The notes under the pieces are model-generated. The model did no database searches, was not told the DNA's origin, and worked only from the letters and a program-made list of their open reading frames with translations. A stretch of 64,000 nt of DNA from Bacteroidales bacterium (GTDB lineage Bacteria > Bacteroidota > Bacteroidia > Bacteroidales > F082). Below are positions 18,396-26,609 of the stretch, piece by piece (positions within the stretch are counted from its first letter, which is position 1; every line of letters begins with the position of its first letter). Position numbers and translations under genes: made by a program. The stretch spans positions 1 to 64,000 of the forward strand of contig JANJUV010000022.1 in the NCBI GenBank assembly GCA_024710405.1, read 5' to 3'.

Positions 18396-18845
18396 ATGGA
18401 CAGCCAAACCTTTTTCGCATTTAGCTTTGAGTCAGGTGGCCTTCGCTTTATCAGTCCCCGCCATGCATATCCCCTTTGTATGCAAGGTGCAGTAATGGTT
18501 GACCTGAGGCCCGATTGGGAAGGCGCTTTCAAACGCCCTGATGTCCCCGAACTTTTGCTCCTGCCCTACACCGAAATGGATCAAAGCATAGGCTTTCTGC
18601 CTCAAAACCGCTTTTTGATTCTGGGCGATTGTGTGGGTCTGCGAAGCAAAGAAGTGATGATAAAACTTATTCAACTTGGTTTCACCAACGTTGTCTCTTT
18701 GGCCGGGGGCTTCGTGGATTGGGAACGCGACGGATTTCCTATTCTGGTGGACATGCAGGAAAGGCTCACCGGAAGCTGCATGTGTCAGCTCAAACCAAGA
18801 GATGCTAAAAAACAGCCTCGAACAGACAAAGATGCAATACGATAG
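18396..18845 (+). CDS. Rhodanese-like sulfurtransferase at the end of arsenic unit 1
   Basis: 149 residues, single rhodanese domain. The active-site loop DCVGLRSKE has Cys79 and keeps the CxxGxRS pattern. VDLRPDWEG and LAGGFVDWERDG are the usual flanking motifs. An extra C-terminal tail contains a second possible thiol site, SCMCQ (Cys128, Cys130), then a Lys/Arg-rich end. Starts 12 bp after the permease, so it is very probably co-transcribed. It could supply persulfide sulfur, for example for thioarsenical chemistry; that is speculative. Confidence 0.85.
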   Translation: MDSQTFFAFSFESGGLRFISPRHAYPLCMQGAVMVDLRPDWEGAFKRPDVPELLLLPYTEMDQSIGFLPQNRFLILGDCVGLRSKEVMIKLIQLGFTNVVSLAGGFVDWERDGFPILVDMQERLTGSCMCQLKPRDAKKQPRTDKDAIR

Positions 18846-18874
18846 ATTGGTTTTAACCTGCTCTGTTTAATTAT

Positions 18875-19732
18875 TCAGGATTTGATATGCACATCCCTTT
18901 GCGGGAAGGGTATTTCGATGTTGTGCTCTTTGAATTTTTCAAAAACAGCGTAATACAACTGGCTCTTCAATACCCTTGGTGTGTTGCTGTACTCAGTGGT
19001 CCAAACCCTGAGAATAAAGTTCAGACTGCTGTCGCCAAACTCATCAAACAACACATCGGGTTCAGGTTCATGCAGCACACCTGCATTGGCTTTTGCCACT
19101 TCTATCAAAAGCTTTCTGACAGATTCAGGATCCTCTTTGTAGGAAACCCCGACAGGAAAATTTAAACGCACATTCTTTGTATTGTGTGTCCAGTTGATGA
19201 CACGCTGACTGACCAGATCGGAATTAGGAACAATCACCGAAATATTATCATTCGTAAGTACAGTTGTTGCACGAGCCGATATATCCACGATATTGCCCTG
19301 AAGGTTGTCAATTTCAATACGGTCACCGACCTTCACAGGCCGCTCAAAGAGAATAATTATCCCGCTGATAAAATTGTTGGCAACATTCTGAAGCCCAAAA
19401 CCGATCCCGATACCTAAAGCACCCATCATGATCCCAAGTGTACTTAGGTCAATACCGGAAGTTTGAAAAACGACAATTGTACCAACCAACATCAGACCAT
19501 ACCTTATGATGGTGGCCATCGACTGCCCAACTCCTGCATCAATTCCGTAACGGGGGAAAATCCGGCGGGACAAAAAACGCTTCACCCATCCCGTGAAAAC
19601 AAACAAAAGGTAAAGAGCCAGAACCAACAGCACTACCGATTTAGTGGTGATCATTGTTTTTCCCAATTGAAATAAATGATAGTGCCAGATCTCAAAAAAC
19701 CAATCGTATAAATCTTTCTCTGCAGAAACCAT
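18875..19732 (-). CDS. Small-conductance mechanosensitive channel (MscS family)
   Basis: 285 residues from the chosen ATG at 19732. The open frame continues upstream to 19855, but a perfect -7 promoter box (19756-19763) falls inside that extension and the shorter form has the usual length. Two membrane helices are followed by the pore helix TM3, recognisable by GALGIGIGFGLQNVANNF with its Gly/Ala packing pattern. The cytoplasmic beta and alpha/beta domains follow (PVKVGDRIEI, VIVPNSDLV). Opens under membrane tension to release solutes. It sits between the two arsenic units on the opposite strand with no evident functional link. Confidence 0.9.
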   Translation of the reverse strand: MVSAEKDLYDWFFEIWHYHLFQLGKTMITTKSVVLLVLALYLLFVFTGWVKRFLSRRIFPRYGIDAGVGQSMATIIRYGLMLVGTIVVFQTSGIDLSTLGIMMGALGIGIGFGLQNVANNFISGIIILFERPVKVGDRIEIDNLQGNIVDISARATTVLTNDNISVIVPNSDLVSQRVINWTHNTKNVRLNFPVGVSYKEDPESVRKLLIEVAKANAGVLHEPEPDVLFDEFGDSSLNFILRVWTTEYSNTPRVLKSQLYYAVFEKFKEHNIEIPFPQRDVHIKS

Positions 19733-19755
19733 TTTGACGGGATATTGATGTGTGA

Positions 19756-19763
19756 CAAACTTA
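19756..19763 (-). promoter_or_regulatory. -7 promoter element of the MscS gene
   Basis: TAAGTTTG on the minus strand, a perfect TAnnTTTG, giving a leader of roughly 18 nt before the ATG at 19732. It decides the start codon choice for this gene. Confidence 0.5.
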
Positions 19764-20051
19764 TTAAAAAAAAGCTTAACAGCCTGATGCATTCGTACTC
19801 TAAGGAAATGGAGATTCATGACGCCCAATAAAGCACCAATCCTGCCAATAATCACAAACTTTACAGCTTCAATAAAAAAGACATGTAATACAGTATGTGT
19901 AGAAAATGTGATCTGAACTGTTGCTGAAGGCCGGCGAGTGCTTTGACGTATCGAGAGTAAACGATTCTGTTGTAAGAAACATAAACCCAGCTTCCATTTT
20001 CTTCAAAAAACTTTACAAAGAATTAATTTTAGTAATACAGTAAATACAATA

Positions 20052-20073
20052 TATGTCGTATGTTTGCGTCATA
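20052..20073. promoter_or_regulatory. -7 box and imperfect dyad of arsenic unit 2
   Basis: TATGTTTG at 20059-20066 is a perfect TAnnTTTG. It is embedded in an imperfect dyad, TATGTCG (20052-20058) against CGTCATA (20067-20073), with one mismatch in seven. The arrangement is the same idea as in unit 1 (dyad on the promoter), but the half-site sequence differs, so the two ArsR proteins may not cross-regulate. Confidence 0.5.
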
Positions 20074-20085
20074 AAACAAAGATCG

Positions 20086-20418
20086 ATGAGAAAGACCGAA
20101 CAATTTACCCTACAGGAGCAGGAACTCGCCGTATTATCGCGGGTTTTGTCGCACCCTGCCCGGCTGGCCATCTTAAAATTTCTGGCTGAAACGGAGTGCT
20201 GCATCTCGGGCGACATCAGCAACGAAATACCGCTGAGCCGCACAACGGTATCGCAACACCTCAGCGAACTCAAGTATGCCGGTCTGATCAAAGGAGAAAT
20301 TGAGGGCGTGAAAGTAAACTATTGTCTTGACCATGCAAAAATCAGGGCGGTATCCGAACAGTTTAACGAATTCTTTTCAAGTATTTTAAACCATAAAAAC
20401 CCAAGCTGTAACTTATGA
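20086..20418 (+). CDS. arsR: ArsR-family transcriptional repressor, unit 2
   Basis: 110 residues from the ATG at 20086 (MRKTEQF). The open frame begins at 20053, but the -7 box of the promoter lies between the two ATGs, so the downstream start is preferred. Winged-helix motif IPLSRTTVSQHLSELKYAGLI. Cysteines in ETECCISGD match the position of the pair in the unit 1 ArsR. Its stop codon overlaps the start of arsC by 4 bp (ATGA). Expected to be released from DNA by As(III). Confidence 0.92.
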   Translation: MRKTEQFTLQEQELAVLSRVLSHPARLAILKFLAETECCISGDISNEIPLSRTTVSQHLSELKYAGLIKGEIEGVKVNYCLDHAKIRAVSEQFNEFFSSILNHKNPSCNL

Positions 20419-20834
20419 AAATTCTAATTCTGTGCACCGGCAATTCATGCCGCAGTCAGATGGCCGAGGGCTTCCTGAAATCATTTGATACCACGCTCGA
20501 GGTGCATTCAGCCGGCACCAGCCCCTCAACACGTGTTCATCCCAAGGCCATTCTTGCCATGCAGGAAGCCATGATAGACATCAGCGGCAACTATCCAAAA
20601 ACGGTTGATGAATTCATTGATCAGCCCTTCGATTTCGTGGTCACCGTTTGTGGCGGAGCCAATGAGAGTTGCCCCGCATTTACCGGCAAAGTGGGCAAGC
20701 GCCTTCATATTGGTTTCGATGATCCGGCCGAAGCAACAGGAACCGAAGAAGAAGTCATGGCCGTGTTTCGCCGCGTTCGTGACGAAATCAAAAACGATTT
20801 TTTTAAATTCTATAAGGAATACATTAAAGCCTAA
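20415..20834 (+). CDS. arsC: Arsenate reductase, low-molecular-weight phosphatase type
   Basis: 139 residues. P-loop LCTGNSCRSQ with nucleophile Cys7, then the pair Cys79 and Cys86 in VTVCGGANESCPAF, and the general-acid Asp103 in DDPAEA. Three redox Cys in this order are the thioredoxin-coupled ArsC pattern of the Staphylococcus/Bacillus type. It reduces arsenate to arsenite in the cytoplasm, feeding Acr3 and ArsM. Overlaps arsR by 4 bp and is followed 3 bp later by arsM. Confidence 0.94.
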   Translation: MKILILCTGNSCRSQMAEGFLKSFDTTLEVHSAGTSPSTRVHPKAILAMQEAMIDISGNYPKTVDEFIDQPFDFVVTVCGGANESCPAFTGKVGKRLHIGFDDPAEATGTEEEVMAVFRRVRDEIKNDFFKFYKEYIKA

Positions 20835-20837
20835 GTT

Positions 20838-21671
20838 ATGAAACCCGAAGATCTGAAACTTCTTGTAAAAGAAAAATACAGCGAAATAGCACTGCAGAGC
20901 AAAGAACAGAATGAATCCTCATGCTGTGGTGCCACCGGCTGCTGCAGCACTGTGGATTACAGCATTTTCAGTGACAGCTACTCCCATTTGGAAGGCTATG
21001 TGGCCGATGCCGATCTTGGCCTTGGCTGCGGACTGCCAACCGAATTTGCCCTGATCAAAGAAGGCGACACCGTGATTGACCTCGGTTCGGGTGCCGGAAA
21101 CGACTGCTTTGTGGCTCGTTCCCTTACTGGTGAAAGCGGCGAAGTTATCGGCATTGACATGACCGAAGCCATGATCGCAAAAGCACGCGAAAATGCACGT
21201 AAACTCGGCTTTACCAATGTGAGCTTCAGGCTGGGCGATATAGAAAAAATGCCCGTGACCGCCAACAAAGCCGATGTGATCATCAGCAATTGTGTATTGA
21301 ACTTAGTACCCGACAAACAAAAGGCTTTCAGTGAAATCTACCGCGTACTCAAACACGGCGGACATCTTTCGGTTTCGGACGTAGTGGTAAAAGGCCAACT
21401 GCCTGTAAAGATCAGACAAGCAGCAGAACTTTATGCCGGCTGCGTTTCAGGTGCCATTGAAATGGACGAATACCTGAGCATTATGTCCTCAGCATGCCTC
21501 ACCAATATCAAAGTGCAAAAAACTAAACAAGTGAATGTACCGGATGAGATTCTCTCTGAATACCTTAGCCCACAGGACCTGGAAGCCTTCAAAAACAGCG
21601 GCACAGGCATCTTCAGCATTACTGTTTATGCCGAAAAGCCATTAACTGACTGTGGTTGTTCAAGTTGTTAA
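20838..21671 (+). CDS. arsM: Arsenite S-adenosylmethionine methyltransferase
   Basis: 277 residues. SAM-binding motif VIDLGSGAGNDC (79-90). Three As(III)-binding cysteines are in the expected contexts: Cys64 (LGLGCGLP), Cys152 (SNCVLNL) and Cys202 (YAGCVSGA). An N-terminal Cys-rich segment (CCGATGCC at 29-36) and a Cys-rich C-terminus (CGCSSC) add further thiols. It converts arsenite to mono-, di- and possibly trimethyl species using thiol reductant. Third gene of unit 2. Confidence 0.94.
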   Translation: MKPEDLKLLVKEKYSEIALQSKEQNESSCCGATGCCSTVDYSIFSDSYSHLEGYVADADLGLGCGLPTEFALIKEGDTVIDLGSGAGNDCFVARSLTGESGEVIGIDMTEAMIAKARENARKLGFTNVSFRLGDIEKMPVTANKADVIISNCVLNLVPDKQKAFSEIYRVLKHGGHLSVSDVVVKGQLPVKIRQAAELYAGCVSGAIEMDEYLSIMSSACLTNIKVQKTKQVNVPDEILSEYLSPQDLEAFKNSGTGIFSITVYAEKPLTDCGCSSC

Positions 21672-21692
21672 ATAACCCACAAAATACTTAGT

Positions 21693-22721
21693 ATGAAAAC
21701 CAAAAAACAAATCGGGTTTTTCGAGAAATACCTGAGCCTGTGGGTAGCCCTGTGTATTGGCGGAGGCATCCTCATCGGCCATTTTGCCGGCGACAACATG
21801 CAGTGGCTCAGTTCGCTTGAATTATACAAAGTGAATATTCCCATTGCCATATTGATCTGGGCCATGATTTATCCCATGATGCTGCAGGTAGATTTCTCGA
21901 GCATCAAAAATGTGGGCAAAACCCCAAAAGGATTGGTACTGACATTGATAGTAAACTGGCTGATCAAACCCTTCACCATGGCGTTTTTTGCCTGGATCTT
22001 TTTCACCAAAATCTACGCTGCCTTTATCACTCCCGAAATGGCGGGCGAGTACATTGCAGGCGCCATACTGCTCGGGGCTGCGCCCTGCACGGCAATGGTG
22101 TTTGTGTGGTCGTACCTTACCGATGGCGACCCCAACTACACACTTGTGCAGGTTTCGGTCAACGACTTGATCATTTTGGTGGCTTTTGTACCTATTGTCG
22201 GTCTGCTCCTCGGAATTACCGACATCAGCATACCTTACGACACCCTGGCTGCGAGTATCGTGATTTTTGTTGTTATCCCGCTGATTGCCGGCTACATCAC
22301 CAACCGCATCCTCATCCGCTCACATGGTGAAGAATGGTTCAAGAAAGTTTTTCTACCCAAGCTTAAGCCTGTGAGTATTCTGGCACTTCTCGTGACACTC
22401 TTGCTGCTTTTCGCTTTTCAGGGCATCAACATACTTAACAATCCGCTGATTATCCTGTTTATCGCTATTCCGCTGATCCTTCAAACTTACCTCATTTTTT
22501 TCATCACCTGGATTGCCGGCAGAAAACTCAAACTGCCTCATGCCATCTGCTCGCCTTCAGCCATGATCGGCGCCAGTAACTTCTTTGAACTTGCTGTTGC
22601 TGTGGCTATTGCGATGTTTGGGCTGCAAAGTCCCGCCGCATTGGTCACTGTGGTTGGCGTCCTTGTTGAAGTGCCTGTGATGCTGTCGCTGGTTTGGCTT
22701 GCCAATAAGTGGAGGTATTGA
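21693..22721 (+). CDS. acr3: Arsenite efflux transporter, ACR3 family
   Basis: 342 residues, ten predicted membrane helices. Key residues are visible: Cys132 in GAAPCTAMVFVWS and the Glu in VLVEVPVML near the C-terminus, both required in characterised Acr3 proteins. Exports arsenite using the proton motive force. Last gene of unit 2, 21 bp after arsM; it ends 22 bp from a convergent rhodanese gene. Confidence 0.95.
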   Translation: MKTKKQIGFFEKYLSLWVALCIGGGILIGHFAGDNMQWLSSLELYKVNIPIAILIWAMIYPMMLQVDFSSIKNVGKTPKGLVLTLIVNWLIKPFTMAFFAWIFFTKIYAAFITPEMAGEYIAGAILLGAAPCTAMVFVWSYLTDGDPNYTLVQVSVNDLIILVAFVPIVGLLLGITDISIPYDTLAASIVIFVVIPLIAGYITNRILIRSHGEEWFKKVFLPKLKPVSILALLVTLLLLFAFQGINILNNPLIILFIAIPLILQTYLIFFITWIAGRKLKLPHAICSPSAMIGASNFFELAVAVAIAMFGLQSPAALVTVVGVLVEVPVMLSLVWLANKWRY

Positions 22722-22743
22722 GAATCGAAGAAAAATAGCTTAA

Positions 22744-23079
22744 TCAAACTGCCGCAAATCCCCCGTCAAGATTCAGCACATCCTCCCTGCCCTGCTGCAG
22801 AAACCAGGCAGTAACCTGAATGCTCCTGATGCCGTGGGCGCACATAAATATCAGTGTTCCCTTCTCGGGAAGTTGTTCTTTAAGCTGCATGAAGCGTGAT
22901 AAGGGACTGTGAATATATCCTGTTGTAAGTGTGGGTTTGCCTAGTGCAACTTCTTCATCTTCTCGGACATCCACCAGAAAAGCTTTTTCGTTCAACACCA
23001 GATTGAATGCATCTGATGCCCCTATATGCATCACCCCGGGAATGTGGTAATCCTGAACCACAGGTGTATCGTAAGTCAT
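22744..23079 (-). CDS. Single-domain rhodanese
   Basis: 111 residues. VDVREDEEV, then the active-site loop CAHGIRS (Cys80) and LDGGFAA. CxxGxRS is intact, so it should be a functional sulfurtransferase or thiol-carrier protein. It follows the DUF2750-like gene on the same strand at 87 bp. It is separate from the rhodanese at 18396 and only partly similar. Confidence 0.88.
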   Translation of the reverse strand: MTYDTPVVQDYHIPGVMHIGASDAFNLVLNEKAFLVDVREDEEVALGKPTLTTGYIHSPLSRFMQLKEQLPEKGTLIFMCAHGIRSIQVTAWFLQQGREDVLNLDGGFAAV

Positions 23080-23166
23080 AGTGTTTTTGGAGGAAACATT
23101 AAGAAGCCTGAAATGTTCATATTAGGCCTTAGTCAGCAATGTCTTTTAAGCACCCTTTAGCCATGA

Positions 23167-23514
23167 CTACTTGGGGTTGAGAATTTTGCGCAGATCTTCC
23201 CCTTTAAATGGCAATACTTTACCGTGTTCATCAGGGCAAACGCCCAGCAGTATGCCGTCTTCATCCAGTTCGTGCAACCATTGGTTAAACTCCTTCATGT
23301 CCATCGTAGTCGGCTGGTAACCTTCCCAATCGGCTTCAGCGGCGCTTCCCGATTTCTCCTGAGATTCCCAGACAGGAAGGTAGGATTGACCATTTTCGTC
23401 TTCAAGCATGGCAAACATACCTGAATCAGCCTGCAGCAACCAAACCTGCATATTGGCCTGCACTTCCGACACAAAGTGCTGGAGTCTTTCTTCTGATGAT
23501 AGTAAAGAATTCAT
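23167..23514 (-). CDS. DUF2750-like protein of unknown function
   Basis: 115 residues, acidic, no signal peptide or membrane segment. It carries the pattern of the DUF2750 family: HFV..V......WLLQ, then LPVWES, then a C-terminal FN.WLHEL region. The family has no known activity. The start lies 18 bp downstream of the ABC-F gene stop, so the two are probably co-transcribed. Confidence 0.7.
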   Translation of the reverse strand: MNSLLSSEERLQHFVSEVQANMQVWLLQADSGMFAMLEDENGQSYLPVWESQEKSGSAAEADWEGYQPTTMDMKEFNQWLHELDEDGILLGVCPDEHGKVLPFKGEDLRKILNPK

Positions 23515-23532
23515 ATCAATGGTATTTGAGGT

Positions 23533-25404
23533 TTATCCTATTTCGTCCAGTTCGAGCCACCGCAATGACTTTTCATCAATAATTGTGATCAGGCTTTCGA
23601 TGCGGCGGGAGCAGAATTCAAGCCGCTGATAATCATCAGTGCCTGAATTCATTTCCTTTTCAAGTTGTTCCTTTTCTGCTTCGAGGGCTGCAATCTCGTG
23701 TTCCAGAGCATCATATTCCTTTTGCTCTTTGTATGTTCTTTTTCTGGGTGCTGTTTTTACCGTTTTTTCGGGCCTGACATTATTCCGGGCCTGGGATGCT
23801 GCTGATGACTTCTCCTGCTCGTCGAGCCAGTCTCGGTAATCGCTGTATGTGCCGACAAAGCCTTTGATCTTGCCATCTCCTTCAAAGACGAGCAATTGAT
23901 CTACAACTTCATCCATGAAGTAACGATCGTGGGAAACAACAATCAGACAGCCCTTAAAGTCACGAATGAAATCCTCCAGCACCTCCAGTGTTTGGATGTC
24001 AAGGTCATTTGTTGGCTCATCAAGAATCAGGAAGTTAGGTTGTTGCAACAATACCATGAGCAGCATCAGCCTGCGTTTCTCACCTCCACTGAGGAGCGAA
24101 ACGGGCTGGTGGTGCATGGGTGCAGGAAAATGAAACCGAAAAAGCATTTGCGAGGCAGTTGCCGTGCTTTGTCCTGGTTGAACATACACTTCAGCTACAT
24201 CGCGCACCACATCAATCACCTTCCGGCTTTCATCGCCCAAGCGGGATTCCTGCGAAAAATAGCCATACACAACTGTATCACCGGTAACTATACGGCCTGT
24301 ATCGGGCAAAATATTTCCGCTGATCAGGTTGAGAAATGTAGTTTTTCCTACTCCATTGCGACCAATGATCCCATACCGTTCACCTTTGTTGAACATCAGG
24401 TCGATGTCGGCTAAAATTCTTTTGTCACCGAATGACTTACTAACATTGTTAATCTCCAGAATCTTGCTGCCAAGCCTGCTCATCTGCATATTGAGGCTAA
24501 TCTGCTTTTGATTTCGTTTTTGACCGGCCTTCTCTTTCAGATCGTAAAATGCATCTATACGGCTTTTTGATTTGGTGGTGCGTGCTTTAGGCATCCTGCG
24601 CATCCACTCTTGTTCTTTTTTCAGCAACTGTCCTGCTTTTTCACGTTCCACCCTCAGGGCTTCTTCACGCTCATTGCTTTTGCGCACATAAAACGTATAA
24701 TTTCCACGATGTTCGTATAAAGTACCGAATGCCAGCTCATAAATACAGTTGCATACCCGGTCGAGAAAAAACCTGTCATGTGTGACCATCAGAAAGGTAA
24801 CATCATTCTGTTTCAGGTATTTCTCCAGCCATTCTATCATTTCGATGTCGAGATGGTTGGTAGGTTCATCAAGCAGGAGCATATCGGGTTCGTCGAGCAG
24901 GGCTATGGCCAGCGCGAGCCTTTTGCGCTGACCTCCAGAAAAGCTGCCAATAGGTGAATCAAGCTCGCGTATCAGGAAACGGTCGAGCAATTGTCTGAGT
25001 CTTCGTTCGTAGTCCCAGGCACCAAATTTATCCATGAGCGCGGTGGCTTCCGAGAGCATCTTTTCGTGTCCGGGGCCTTGTGGCTGATACACTACTTCCT
25101 CATACCGTCTGATGGCAGCAAGAACTTCGGTATGAGAACTGTTGAGCAACTCATTAACTGTGAGTTGGTCGTTAAAAACAGGGTGTTGCTCCAGATAAGC
25201 AATCCGTAATCCGGAAGCATAACTTACCAGTCCTGTATCCGGATCTTCTCGCCCTGCCAACATCCGCATCAGTGTAGTTTTTCCGGCTCCATTGGGAGCT
25301 ATCAGTGCGGCTTTGTCACCTTTTGACAATCCAATGGTAATTTGCTCAAATAGTGCTTCGTCACCATAATGCTTCGAAAGATTATCTGCCGAAAGGTAAT
25401 TCAT
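23533..25404 (-). CDS. ABC-F family ATPase, Uup-like
   Basis: 623 residues with two ATP-binding cassettes and no membrane domain. Walker A motifs are APNGAGKT (36-43, with Ala in place of the first Gly) and GRNGVGKT (348-355). Signatures are FSGGQ (155-159) and LSGGE (438-442), and each half has a DEPTN motif. The ABC-F linker between cassettes is rich in Arg/Lys, and a C-terminal coiled coil follows (about 555-615), as in Uup. ABC-F proteins act on ribosomes or DNA rather than as transporters. A perfect -7 box is found at 25436-25443. Confidence 0.92.
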   Translation of the reverse strand: MNYLSADNLSKHYGDEALFEQITIGLSKGDKAALIAPNGAGKTTLMRMLAGREDPDTGLVSYASGLRIAYLEQHPVFNDQLTVNELLNSSHTEVLAAIRRYEEVVYQPQGPGHEKMLSEATALMDKFGAWDYERRLRQLLDRFLIRELDSPIGSFSGGQRKRLALAIALLDEPDMLLLDEPTNHLDIEMIEWLEKYLKQNDVTFLMVTHDRFFLDRVCNCIYELAFGTLYEHRGNYTFYVRKSNEREEALRVEREKAGQLLKKEQEWMRRMPKARTTKSKSRIDAFYDLKEKAGQKRNQKQISLNMQMSRLGSKILEINNVSKSFGDKRILADIDLMFNKGERYGIIGRNGVGKTTFLNLISGNILPDTGRIVTGDTVVYGYFSQESRLGDESRKVIDVVRDVAEVYVQPGQSTATASQMLFRFHFPAPMHHQPVSLLSGGEKRRLMLLMVLLQQPNFLILDEPTNDLDIQTLEVLEDFIRDFKGCLIVVSHDRYFMDEVVDQLLVFEGDGKIKGFVGTYSDYRDWLDEQEKSSAASQARNNVRPEKTVKTAPRKRTYKEQKEYDALEHEIAALEAEKEQLEKEMNSGTDDYQRLEFCSRRIESLITIIDEKSLRWLELDEIG

Positions 25405-25435
25405 CTGTTGGTCTCCGTTTCCCTGATCAGGACGA

Positions 25436-25443
25436 CAAAGCTA
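25436..25443 (-). promoter_or_regulatory. -7 promoter element of the ABC-F gene
   Basis: TAGCTTTG on the minus strand, a perfect TAnnTTTG, 31 bp upstream of the ATG at 25404. No -33 match at the usual distance. Confidence 0.5.
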
Positions 25444-25562
25444 ACATTTATTAATGATTCGTACCCGAGAACATGACGTCTAAGTCCGGCTGATTATCCA
25501 TCGTTCTGATAACCTTATGGCTACGCTAGGTTAAAATAAATCTCACTTTGTAAAAACCACTC

Positions 25563-25593
25563 AAAAAAAAACGTCCCGGCAAAAACCGGGACG
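25563..25593 (-). terminator. Intrinsic terminator of the hydrogenase operon
   Basis: On the minus strand an 8-bp perfect stem CGTCCCGG/CCGGGACG with a 6-nt loop is followed directly by nine T. It lies 28 bp after the stop codon of the last gene of the operon. A clear factor-independent terminator. Confidence 0.93.
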
Positions 25594-25620
25594 CCACATC
25601 AGGTTTGGTTTGGGCCTGAA

Positions 25621-26598
25621 TTATTCAAAATTGCGTTTCATGTACTGAATACGCTCAAACGCTGCAGTGTTTTCGGGATGTTTGTTCACCAGACCTCTGA
25701 AATCTGCAATTGACTTAAATCCATGCTTACGCATCCAATCTTCGAGTCCTTTCCTGATTTCGGTGATGTACGGAATACCGTTCTGATAAAGAGTAGTGCA
25801 TAACTGCACAGCAGTTGCTCCTGCAAGAAGTTGCTTGGCAACGCCAATTGAATAATGAATGCCGGTGTTGGCAGCGAGGTCACAGGGAATGTTCTCGGCG
25901 CTCAGCAGGGCAATCCAACGCATGGGTATAGATTTTTCATCGGGACTGGAAAATACATTATCCGCAACTACTTTCATTGTAGCGATGTCCACATCCGGAT
26001 TGTAGAACCTGTTAAAAAGCACAAGCGCATCTGCACCTGCTTCAGCAAGACGCCATGTCATGGCCACCGTATTGGTAAAATAAGGACCGATTTTAACTGC
26101 AACAGGTATGTTCACTTCTTTCTTAACAGCCTGGAGTATTTCGATATATGTGTCTTCAATTTTCTGGCTGTTCAGATTTTTGTCGAAAGGAAAGATTGCG
26201 ATATTCAATTCTATGCCATCTGCTCCAGCGGCTTCCATCTTTTTGGCAAATGCAGGCCATTCAACCGGGCTTACACAATTGATGCTGGCAAAAACGGGTA
26301 TGTCGGTCTCCTTCTTTGATTGTTCGATCAGTTTCAGGTACTCTTTAACTCCGCTTCCTTTGGAAATATTCAACACATAATCCGAAGCTTCCGGATACCA
26401 GAAGTACATTTCGTTACGTTTTAGTCCGGCTTCCGTTTTGGCAATAATTTGCTCTTCAAACAGTGATTTGAGTACCACAGCACCAGCTCCGGCTTTGGCA
26501 CAGGAGCGGATGTTGTCGATGTTGCCGGTAAGTTTGGAACTACTGACGATGATGGGGTTTTTTAGTTCAACCCCCATATACTTTGTACTTAAATTCAT
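25621..26598 (-). CDS. Dihydroorotate-dehydrogenase-like flavoprotein with altered active site
   Basis: 325 residues, FMN-binding TIM barrel of the DHOD-like family. The N-terminus (YMGVELKNPIIVSSS) and the barrel strands are typical. The segment that in true DHOD reads N(L/I)SCPN and carries the catalytic Cys/Ser is here NIAIFPF (132-138), so the catalytic base is missing. The protein is therefore unlikely to make orotate. Last gene of the hydrogenase operon, 11 bp after the maturation protease gene, and ahead of the terminator. An electron-transfer or NAD(P)H-linked role beside the hydrogenase is possible but not shown. Confidence 0.82.
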   Translation of the reverse strand: MNLSTKYMGVELKNPIIVSSSKLTGNIDNIRSCAKAGAGAVVLKSLFEEQIIAKTEAGLKRNEMYFWYPEASDYVLNISKGSGVKEYLKLIEQSKKETDIPVFASINCVSPVEWPAFAKKMEAAGADGIELNIAIFPFDKNLNSQKIEDTYIEILQAVKKEVNIPVAVKIGPYFTNTVAMTWRLAEAGADALVLFNRFYNPDVDIATMKVVADNVFSSPDEKSIPMRWIALLSAENIPCDLAANTGIHYSIGVAKQLLAGATAVQLCTTLYQNGIPYITEIRKGLEDWMRKHGFKSIADFRGLVNKHPENTAAFERIQYMKRNFE

Positions 26599-26609
26599 GT
26601 TAAAGTTTT

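Noticed and set aside
15556-18845. Reading unit 1 as a complete arsEFG nitroaromatic-arsenical system
   Set aside because: ArsF-like and ArsG-like genes are present but no ArsE-like gene is, and the ArsF-like protein shows only a thioredoxin-type CxxC site, so the pathway name would overstate the evidence.
25561-25593. Possible CRISPR or small-RNA hairpin downstream of the hydrogenase operon
   Set aside because: A single hairpin followed by T residues directly after an operon is fully explained as an intrinsic terminator.
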